Assembly: GCA_025618425.1 (NCBI GenBank) | Contig: CM046838.1 | Span: forward strand, 10,589,752-10,653,751 | DNA: 64,000 bases | Source: Heliocidaris tuberculata | Taxonomy: Eukaryota; Echinodermata; Echinoidea; Camarodonta; Echinometridae | Reading direction: 5' to 3' | Part shown: in pieces, positions 55,027-64,000 of the stretch | How the letters are laid out: the number at the start of each line of letters is the position of its first letter | Numbering within the stretch: position 1 is the first letter of the stretch | Notes under the pieces: generated by a model | Told to the model about the DNA's origin: nothing | Seen by the model: only the letters and a program-made list of their open reading frames with translations | Database searches by the model: none | Translations under genes and position numbers: made by a program

Positions 55027-57039
55027 CTGAAAAGTTAATCAGAAATAGTATCACTGAGTGAAGGTTACAAAATGAGCAATTACAACAATTACTTTATTTG
55101 TGCATTATACTATGTACATGTATGTACCTATGTAAAATTGGAAGTACATGCACAGTACTAAGTAAAAGTGTAACCAACCTTAAATTACAGATTAGCATAT
55201 CATTACGTGCCCAATCACTAAAACACTAACATTTTTAGTAGTACATGTATGTATGTTTCTTTATGTTATGGCAACATTCATCTACATTATGTGAAATATA
55301 CATAGAGTCATTTGGAGGCAATCTCACATCATTATTCCCACTTACATGTATATATATGTATGTCTTTCTTCTGCGGCGTTCTGCCCCCCCCCCCCTCCTT
55401 TTGGCAAATAAAAGTCTAAGCCTACCCTATATGTATTTATTTTTGACAAGTATTTTTTTTATTGGGGGTGGGGGGGGGGCAGTTTACATACTGTACAAAA
55501 AATGATAACAATGAGAGCCTTATAAATGAATTTTTCTTTTAAAGTGATTCTAACACTGCTACTTTTGCCAACATTAAAACAGAATCAATTATAGTACATG
55601 TAAATCTACATTTTGATCTACATGTACTTTCATTTAGTCTCTTTCAAACTTTTTTTGAGAGATACAAAAAATAATTACAATGAGATCCTGACATATAAAC
55701 AAAAAGTGATGATTCTATGCACTACCTTTGCCAACATAAAAATGATGAGGCTTATTGATGAAATCTCAGATTTGGCATAATGCAGTCACTGCAATTATTT
55801 TTCATTAGATCTACTATTTGTTTGTTTGTTGTTTTTGTGTGTGTTTTTTTTTTTTCTTTCTTAAAAATTTTTTTTTAATTGATTCAGTTCATTTTGTAAA
55901 GCTTTTCAATAGTATTAGTAATGACCTTGATCCAAATACTTGTATTCTTTCTTCATTTATTGTATGTTTTTTTCTTTTTTCATTTTTTCTTTCTTTTTTA
56001 AAAATAATTTTTCAACTGATCCAGTTCATTCTGAAAAGCTTTCTAATATACATGTACATGTATGTAAATAGTACTAGTAATGACCTTGGTCCAAGTACAT
56101 ATTTTTTTCCAACAGCTCTTACACTGTACAGATAGATCTACATGTACATGTATATACATGTTGAGCTTACCAGGCAGAGCTATATTACTTGCTGTTACTG
56201 TGCAGTTATTTGTTTTGATTTGTTTCCTTTTTCTTTTCTTTTCTTTTTGCTTCAATGCTCTTCAAACAAAATTAAAGTTAAACCTTTTTTTTTTTTTTTA
56301 CCTTGCCTGGTCTGCACGTCGATAACCACTCTGAGGCATTTTTGTGCAGTGTATTCAAGTTCAGTCAAGACAAAACGAGACAAAAGTGTTGGTTCAATAA
56401 TTTTCAAATCAATTCTTCCAGCAGTATGACAAAAAGTTTTCAAATGTTGCAATGAAATTAGAAAAAAAACAATTTGTGACAATTTAGTCTAGTAGTACAT
56501 GTACATGTACATGAAGATATCAGATTGAATGATCCATGTCAGGACTCTGGTCCAGTGATTTTCATTGCACAAATGGTAGACCTATTTCTTGGTACATGTA
56601 GGCCTATTTGGTAGAGGGGTCCAAGTTAAACTAATGTTAGATCTAACGAGTCTAGGCCTACCATTATTTAAATATGAGGCATCACCAACAACAAACGTTA
56701 AACAACTTGAATTGGACAGTAGGCCTATTGGAGACTGCAGAAAACATTAACAAGGTTGTTAATAATCCAAAATAATTCCACATTAAGTCATTAGCTAACA
56801 AACAACATGTTTCCGATCAAGTCTTACAAAACACAAATCGACAAGACAAGTGACAACTACCATTTGTAGACCAGCACTCACTGTCAGTGTCAATCTGAAG
56901 TCTGATGTGCACCGTCATCCAATGATATGCATGTCATTCAGAAGAAAAATGACCATCAAGTTCAACAAAAAAACACAAATACCGGTAATTCCTTGGGAAG
57001 GTTAAATTCAACCACTACAAAGTACCACATCAAGCTGGA
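55027..57039 (-). other. Probable 5' intron of the NIM1-like gene
   Basis: Non-coding. ACATGTAC words continue to about 56.6 kb and then stop. The upstream exon(s) were not identified. Confidence 0.4.
55853..56100. repeat. Diverged tandem duplication, ~137-bp period
   Basis: Copies around 55881 and 56018 share GATYCAGTTCATT, AAAGCTTT and AGTAATGACCTTG. The second copy has a 22-base insertion containing ACATGTACATGTATG exactly where the first copy has none. Confidence 0.8.
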
Positions 57040-57300
57040 GATAAGAGCCTAGTTCCATCAGACACAAAACCTACGGCTACGGTACTGTACGTCCTCGCCA
57101 AAGCGCTGCGTAGCTCTTGTCATGCGATAGATCCCGGCAGCAAGCGGTGCTCAGTTGGCGAGACGGGTTGACATGGCCCCGGGATTGCTTTTACATGTTG
57201 CTGCCATACACAAGCCGACACCATTCATAGTCACCAAGGAGACAAGGCGACGGAACAAAGCAATGTAAATAGCGCTTTAAAAGGTGAATTAACCTGATGT
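57040..57300 (-). promoter_or_regulatory. Candidate promoter/first-exon region of the NIM1-like gene
   Basis: A CpG-rich patch (about 57066-57185 has more than ten CG dinucleotides) in a CpG-poor region, 2 kb upstream of the coding start. It lies just past the edge of the ACATGTAC domain. No TATA box or definite donor site is assigned. Confidence 0.25.
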
Positions 57301-58573
57301 AACTTCTCAATGCATCCATATAAAAAGGAGATAAGCTATTAGAGCATTCATTCTCACCATGTTATTTGATCCATACTGTTTAATATAATTTTGGGATGAT
57401 TTTAGATGCGGGTGCTTCGTTTCCAGGCAAGACCCCTTTTTTAGCTAGCTAGCTAGCTGCGCTTGCGCTTGCGAATTGCGAATTGCATGCATGCATAGCG
57501 CAAAGCATGCAGAATATAGTTTGTGTATTATACTCGTCATCCATGCATAATTTGACGTTGCCAATTCAGCTACGCGTTTCGCACATCAATCTTCATCTTT
57601 TCTAGGGATGTTTGGGATTTTAATAGAAATGTATGACAAGTCAATCAAGTGATTTTTGATGAGTTGTGAAATTTAGCCGATTTTCAAATTAGACTGTTAC
57701 AAGAAACGGTTTATATTTTTTTTTCAAATCTTGCTATATGGTCATTCTCATTAGTATAGAGCACTTGCTCAGCAATACAAAAAAAATCAAGAGTTATGTT
57801 TTCAAAAGTGCAGAAGCCGATATGCATGGGGAAAGGAATCATGCACCCCCACTCCGATCCCTCGCACACACAAACTACTAGTAAGCTTATGGCACATATA
57901 GAGGGCAACGTTTATTTTGTCGATAATGGCTATTAAAAATGGAATCACAAACGGATCGATCCAGGCATATATTTAAAAAGGAATATATATTTTAAAGTGA
58001 TTTTTAAGTGATGGTGGTTACCAACCATGTTTGACTCGGGGTTTGCTCGAAAGTTCGCGAGGCGTACGTCCGCAGGGGCATCGCTATAGACCACTCTGAA
58101 CCAAATTTGCCGATAAAGGGCTATAGCTGATAATTTTTCAACAAAGGGCAAAAAAAAAAAAAAACGGTCCCCAGCGCTTCAAATATGCCGATCGACGTAC
58201 AATTTTTTTTTTTTTTCTAATTTGCCAACAGATGAAAGCATTTTTGTCCAACAAGGACAGTCAATAAATCAATTATGAAGACTTGCCGACAGCCTATAAA
58301 AATGAAGAATTTTGCTGATAGTTTTTGTCCGGCCCCCCCCCCTTCTAAGGACTCATGGGCCAAGGGAGCGGTGCACAATCATGCATTAATGTTTATTAGA
58401 GAATTTTAATTTCAATTTGTCTGCCAGATGAAGCCTATGATAATGACTTTAAAAAACAACAAACTTCAACAACAAAAAACGATCGAGGCATCCGCCTTCA
58501 CTTACATATTGCAGATTATATACTAATGTAGACTTCAAGGAGAAGAAACACCGGCCAGGTGAGTATAAATAAA
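57301..58573. other. Intergenic, with a burst of short duplications
   Basis: At 57441-57506 there are successive tandem duplications: (TAGC)4, GCGCTT doublet, GCGAATT doublet and (GCAT)n. Poly-A and poly-T runs lie at 58147-58165 and 58202-58217. No gene. Confidence 0.5.
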
Positions 58574-59667
58574 CCACTGGCGTATCTACGGGGTAACCTC
58601 CTAGTCATAAGCATCGCTATTCATAAGGACCGCTTATTCATAAGGACCGCTATCCATAACGTGTTACTAAATGAATAGCGGTTTTTGTACGAATAGCGGT
58701 CCTTCTGAATAGCGAGCAAACCATTGTCAAATTTCCTCGCTATTCATAAGGACATCCATTCATAAGGACCACTATTCATAACTACTCATAAGGACCGCTA
58801 TTCATAGCGCATGTTAAATGAATAGCGGTCCTTATGAATAGCGAGCAGCGGACCCGGTATCTACGGGAGGCAGAGGGAGCACGTGCCCCGAGCGGCACTT
58901 GAAGGGGGCGCAAAAAACGCAAAAGAGAGAATTAAAGAAAAGGGGGGGATACAAGACAAAATGCATAAGAAACTGTGTTTTATAGGGTTTGAAATGCATA
59001 AAAATTCTATAGCTCGGTCGCTTTGCTCCCTCGCATAATTATGTTCAAAATCTAGCTATTTCGCGCCCATAATGGCGTTTGTAAAGTGTTAACCATTAAT
59101 TGACTCTAGTTGCTTTGCCCCCCCCCCCCCCCCACTGCATAAGGCAGGAGCTTGTTATATTTTGCGCCCCCTGGTGGGATATAAGTGCATAAAAAACACT
59201 AGTGTAGAACATTCGAAAGAAATCATAAATTTGCTTTGCAAATGCCTTACTCAATTCCTCAAATATATTTCTTCAGGGTTTTCATTCATTTTGCGCCCCC
59301 AAAATAGGAATGTACAGTTCAAAATCCCCCCCCCCCCCAAAAAAAAAAAAAAAAAAAAATTATTGCTAGGTCGCTGCATGTATTCCTTTGGATTTTTTTT
59401 TTTTTTTGTAAGGGTAAAATACATAAGAAATTTCAATTTGAGGGGTGAAAAGGAAAAAAAAAATCTGCTGCTCGGTCGCGTTGCTCCCTCGCTTATACAA
59501 TAACTCATCAAATTTGGGCTAACAACCCCGGGTTATGTGCATCAAAACTCTTTTTTCACGTATTTCTAAATTAAAAACGCTCATAAATCTGAGTTTGGGC
59601 ATGGGGGGGGGGGGGGCGCAGATTTCATGGTTTGCCCAGGGCGCCAGAATACCTAGATACGCCACTG
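58574..59667. mobile_element. hAT-like element D, copy 1 (contains a nested insertion)
   Basis: Ends CACTGGCGTATCTACG (left) and, reverse-complemented, CAGTGGCGTATCTAGG (right). Flanks AAATAAAC and AACTAAAC agree at 7 of 8 bases, as expected for an old hAT target duplication. The interior has CACGTGCCCC, a repeated CTCGGTCGCNTTGCTCCCTCGC phrase and C/G runs, all shared with 61234-62127. A 264-bp unrelated segment interrupts it near the left end. Non-coding. Confidence 0.8.
58593..58856. mobile_element. Nested fold-back insertion of TTCATAAGGACCGC words
   Basis: The 11 bases GTATCTACGGG of the host element occur on both sides (58582-58592 and 58857-58867), so this is an insertion with target duplication. 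It consists of the word CGCTATTCATAAGGACCGC and its reverse complement, repeated about nine times in degenerate form in both orientations. It is built like the TTCCGAA elements but with different words. Confidence 0.8.
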
Positions 59668-60550
59668 AACTAAACTTTGCTTGCCACTTAGGATCATTGG
59701 TTCAAATTTCATGAAGTGTCGAATTATGCATGATAGTTTGATAATCAAGCAATTGTACTAATATACCGTAAACATGAACGAAAAAAAAGGGAGTCGGGGG
59801 GGGGGGGGGGGTCATAAAGCTGTTCGTATAAAGTTACGCATGACTTTACGAACGACTTGAATATGAAGTGCCAGATAGCATGCCCAAAGTTTTTTCTTGA
59901 TGATTTAACAAAGTGTGATTGTATTTCCAATAACCTCAACTAAATTATGGCAAAAAATATACTTTGCATTAAAAAGGTTTGTCATAAAAAGAATTCTAAT
60001 CTACATCTGCACAGTTCAACTTTAGTTTATGCAGTTAAAAATGATTGAGCATCCCATTTGGCTTGTCATATTTAAGTCATTCGTAAAGTAGCTTTATGAT
60101 CGAAACACGGCCCCCGGGAGCAATTAATGCTAACAGCGTCTAAACAAATCATGACTTGGAGAGAATTTCTGACATAATTATGATTATGTATTCACTATAT
60201 CAAAACCTTACACAGAGTTGACATAGATAACTAGAGTGGGTGAAATGTCCCCCCCCCCCCCCCCCCCCCCTTTTTTGCGTACTTATAGGTGGGCCGCAAA
60301 CTAATGTTTCGGAACTGGGAAATTGATATTTTTAGTTTGCATTTTTCTCTGACCTTTTTAGGGAGCCGGGGGTAACATGTTCACATTTTTTCCCCCTACG
60401 GTCACGATTTCCAATCCATGTCGTGACAGGATATCGATTGATTTTATGGTAACAATACTTAGAGCCCGAGGTACAGCGATCGATAACATCACCCACCATA
60501 ATGGTTTTAACCACAATACAAATAAACAAATATCTCATCTCTCCCTCCCT

Positions 60551-60593
<43 letters not shown>

Positions 60594-61233
60594 GATCCGA
60601 CCCCTCATGCTTTTTATTCACAATGAAATCTTTTCCTCACTGTGTCACCCACTCTCCGTCTCCCCTTCTCCCGCGGGGACTCAAGAGACTGGGTAAAAAG
60701 AAAGGGTTGTCTTGTTAATTCCATGTTTTTAATAATTTTGTACTTACAAAATCATAATGATTATCCATCATGTCCACACAAGTCAGAGGTATGGCATAAT
60801 TGCCAATGGTAACCATGATTATAACTTACAGTAATAATTTTTGTTTCTCAAAATGGGATTGATTCGTGTTGTTGAAGGTGGGATGCTTTTTGTTGCCGTG
60901 CTCATTGTCATGGGTATAGGGGAATTTCGTCTACAGAAAATTTATGTCTGCTAAGCCTTAGTATTACGGACAAAAAGCTATAGTCTGGAAGAAAAAAAAT
61001 AAGTGAATGGGGGCAAATTAAGAACTTGAGCATTAGTCATGTTAGAAAGCATGATGAATTTGATAAAACTGCCTTAATTTTGGATTGGTGTGAGTGTTTT
61101 ATGATATCGAGATGCCACTCCACCACAAAGGTTGGGGGGGTGGGCGCGGATACCCCTAGCTCCTAATTCACCCCCAACTGCATCTTCACTGGTGATAGTT
61201 AGACAAGAAGAGTGGTGCGGGGTCTGTGGTAGG
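59668..61233. other. Intergenic with poly-C and (CT)n
   Basis: Poly-G at 59797-59810, a 22-base poly-C at 60249-60270 and CT repeats at 60540-60592. No supported gene. Confidence 0.5.
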
Positions 61234-62127
61234 CAGTGGCGTATCTAGGGGGCAGGGGGCACGTGCCCCGGGCGGCAAAACGCAAAAGAGAGAAAAAAGG
61301 GAGAATGAATCGGCAGGGTAAATGTATTATAGAAATACATTTTTTTTAAAGGATTTAATAAGCGAAAATAAGCTCGTTCGCTTTGCTCCCTCGCATAATT
61401 ATTTTCCTTCAGGATCTCGTAATTTCGCGCCCAAGTAGGCCTATATAGTTTTTAAATAGTTTTTGTTTAATGGTTCAAAATTTGAAAAATAAAGATGCCA
61501 TTGTCGCTGCTTTGCTAGCTATCATGTAAGTTTTATCTGCCTCTTGCTAAATATTGCGCCCCAAATAGGATAAAGAGCATATAAAAAAACAGCTTTTGCA
61601 GAGCTTCAACATTTAAAAGAAAATGCTTAACTTTCAGTCGACTTGCTACTTTTTTTTTCATTTTAGAAATAACTTCCAGTGTTAACTGGTAACTAGATGA
61701 AGTACATGCATGCTGAGCACTCTTCTCGAGCTTCTCTATCCACTTTTCCTTTTTCCTCTTTCTTAAAGCGCATATATAGGGACATATTGTGATATGCGCT
61801 ATATAAATATTAAATTCCTCGACTATTTCTAAAGGGTTTTCGTTGATTTTTGCTCCCAATTTTCGAAGGGACTGAATAGAAACCGTTTATATATGTACGA
61901 AATTCGAACTTCTCTACCGCTCGATTGCAGTGGTCAGTTGCAAAATTTCCTGGGTAAAAAGCGCAAGAAATTGTGTTTTTTAGGGGTTTTTTTTTAAATG
62001 CCGATCGGTCGTTTTGCTCCCTCGCTTGTACAATAAGTTAGATAGGTTGGGGCACTGCAGGGGGGGGGGGGGGCGCAACTTCTTTATTTGCCCCGGGCGC
62101 CATAATCCCTATAGACACACACCACTG
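61234..62127. mobile_element. hAT-like element D, copy 2, perfect 8-bp TSD
   Basis: An 894-bp element flanked by identical GTGGTAGG at 61226-61233 and 62128-62135. The left end is CAGTGGCGTATCTAGG; the right end CACACACCACTG is diverged. It shares CACGTGCCCCGGGCGGC, GCTTTGCTCCCTCGCATAAT and TTTCGCGCCCA with copy 1, in the same orientation 1.6 kb away. No transposase. Confidence 0.88.
61632..61812 (+). mobile_element. Possible SINE fragment nested in element D copy 2
   Basis: Relative to copy 1, copy 2 has about 180 extra bases here, ending GATATGCGCTATATAAATATT. This is the 3'-end signature of the GCGCTATA-tailed SINE type also seen at 19970-20252. No tRNA-like head is recognisable. Confidence 0.4.
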
Positions 62128-62135
62128 GTGGTAGG

Positions 62136-64000
62136 TGGTATACTTTTAGAGAATATGGTTGCACTGAAAAAATTACACTTGACATGATTCCCCTTTGGTC
62201 TTTTTTTCCCGCAATTCCCCCCTCTCCATTCAATTATTTTCCTATCTTTCCTTTATCCACCTCTTTTTGGGAAGTAGGGGGCACCTTCCTCTAATCTGCA
62301 TTAGTCTATGGGCAGAATGCAGAAGACAAGACAGTATGATGGATATTGTAGGTGTGATGAGTGCAGTGAAGCGGATAATTGGGGGAAATATAGAGGCAAT
62401 TAATGCTGCGAATGCAGTATTATATGGTGTCTCTAAAAGTGCTGATGAAAGTAGAAGGTGATTCATCGAAGTAAAAGAAAAGCTTTAGTGTCTCGCTTGC
62501 ACCGTACCGTTTTATCTTAGATTGTTAAACTTATTCATTGCTGTTGTAAAATGACAAAATAATAAATTGAGGGAGATCGTCCCATCCCCTCACCTCCCCA
62601 ATCAGGAGAATATGCTGAGAAGAATTAACTTCTCTCGTCATATATAAATAAAAATATAAACGGCAGGTGGCGCTGTTAATAAGTGCGTGTTGCAGATTGA
62701 GAAACTATATATTGCTCATTATATCACTTGATAAAATAATGGCCCTCTGAAATTCAAAAACACGCAGGATAAAAAAGAGCATATTCTTCAAATTTGTAAA
62801 AATTATAATAACCTTAGGACTATAAAACTAGAATAACCACCCCTCACTGAACACTAAATCATGTACAAGCTCTTTAATACATTACAGTTTTTCTATCAGT
62901 TGCCTAGCTGGCAGCTCGAGCCTTGAGTACATATATAATCCGAAAAGTTTTTGAGATGTCACTTTATTTGTTTTTACGTTTTGATAGAAAATGTATATAT
63001 GCGGGGGTAATTTTCGGGGATTTTCGCGGATATGAAGGAGTATTTTTTGTAAGGGCAAGAAATTCCTCCAAACGGGGTAAATTTTCTCGATGTTGATCGG
63101 AAATATGTGAGTGCGGCGTACGTCTTTGCGAAAATAGGGTACTTTGGAGAATGCGCATGCACTGGTATTTCAAAAATAAGTTCCATAATTTTGTGGAAAA
63201 TATTCTGTGGAAAAGTAAGCAAAATAGAGGGTCAGTTTCGTCTCCATTAACGATCATGCGTTACACACAGAATATAAAGTAACACCAATAATAACATGTC
63301 GCATTGCTATAACTATATACATAATGTACAAGTAATGATATAATCTAGGGTATACTGTTAAGTATCCCGAGCCAGAGGTCCCTTCTGTCGAAACCAGCGG
63401 TGGCACGAGGAGCCAGGGACTTGACTTGCGGAGGAAGAGGAGAGGAAAGTTTGAAATCACTTTTAAATGATTTTTAGTCCTGCCACTCAACGCCCCGCCA
63501 TACCGCCAACATATAAGACGCACACTATGCCAACATGACCAAAGAAGGACAACACAGAACAATCAGACGAAACAAGACAAAACATTGAGACAAAAGGAGA
63601 AAAATGGGTTTACTCATGCGAAGATAAATAGAAAAACACATCTCCGAGCATATAAAAAAATTATAGACATAGTATACTAAGGCTTGGGTGAACTTTCTTT
63701 TTTATTATTATTATTATTTTCCTATTAACCCGCATGTGTAAATCAAGTGAATATTAATAATCATTCCTGTACAACTGAGCTGCATGCAATGTGGAAGAAA
63801 GACAACAGTAAAATAGTATTACGCTATCACAAAATAAATCATTTACATGTTGCATTAATTAAAAACCCAGTGATTTTGAAAGAAGAAAAATGCAGAGCAT
63901 CCATCTTAAGAAAAAGGAACACATATGCCCATTAATAATCTCCGCTCAATTCATTGTAGTAGCCGTATATGGGTCCATCACTAATCACGAAACACGCCAC
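62136..64000. other. Intergenic, no recognised feature
   Basis: AT-rich, with a short (TTA)n at about 63700-63718. Small frames (62195-62461 plus, 63254-63562 minus) resemble no family and have no supporting signals. Confidence 0.45.

Larger units (their letters stand above)
33905..56600. repeat. Domain dense in palindromic ACATGTAC words
   Basis: The words ACATGTAC, TACATGTA and short tandem runs of them recur dozens of times between these limits (for example 42590-42606, 50683-50740, 51637-51660, 52197-52220, 56492-56512). They are rare before 33.9 kb and essentially absent after 56.6 kb. The domain covers the kinase gene and its immediate flanks. Confidence 0.85.

Overview
This is animal genomic DNA, most likely from an echinoderm (a sea urchin is my best guess). 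It has a split gene with canonical GT/AG introns, large amounts of microsatellite and homopolymer, tRNA-derived SINEs, an L1/Tx1-like LINE and many short inverted-repeat elements. The very frequent palindromic word ACATGTAC, vertebrate-type TTAGGG-like arrays and runs of C/G are features I associate with sea urchin genomes; this attribution is recall and inference, not something the sequence proves. There is no bacterial gene organisation, operon, CRISPR array or rRNA.

Layout. Positions 1-37 kb are a gene desert. It holds microsatellites, including a pure 276-bp GAA array; three copies of a CCAAT-core MITE (1.2, 13.1 and 17.3 kb); two other long-TIR MITEs; three tRNA-like SINE copies (4.8, 20.1 and 21.1 kb); a (TAG)n array split by a hAT-like element (15.1-16.5 kb); three copies of a fold-back element built from TTCCGAA words (21.6, 31.0 and 32.6 kb); and one 5'-truncated LINE with an uninterrupted 1,177-codon ORF2 (22.9-26.9 kb).

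Positions 37.1-55.0 kb carry the one confident host gene, on the minus strand: an orthologue of the AMPK-related serine/threonine kinase NIM1 (NIM1K). Three coding exons (54957-54666, 39401-39133, 37837-37088) splice in frame to exactly 436 codons. All kinase motifs are present, as are the activation-loop Thr expected to be the LKB1 target and a C-terminal CTIL box. A non-coding upstream part of exon 1 carries two short uORFs. The promoter may lie in a CpG-rich patch near 57.1 kb. The 15.3-kb intron 1 and 1.3-kb intron 2 are full of non-autonomous elements (hAT-like, TTAA-flanked, TA-flanked, one with internal telomeric repeats), diverged tandem duplications, and most of the window's ACATGTAC words.

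Positions 57.3-64 kb are again intergenic. They hold two related hAT-like elements (58.6-59.7 and 61.2-62.1 kb), one of which contains a nested fold-back insertion with its own 11-bp target duplication.

The host gene stands alone and the rest is repeats, so there is no pathway to reconstruct. The observations most worth following are the in-place gain of ACATGTAC words seen by comparing diverged duplicates, the word-built fold-back families, the element with six regularly scattered CGTGACAGACGGGACA words, and the 280-nt pyrimidine tract leading into the last NIM1 splice acceptor.
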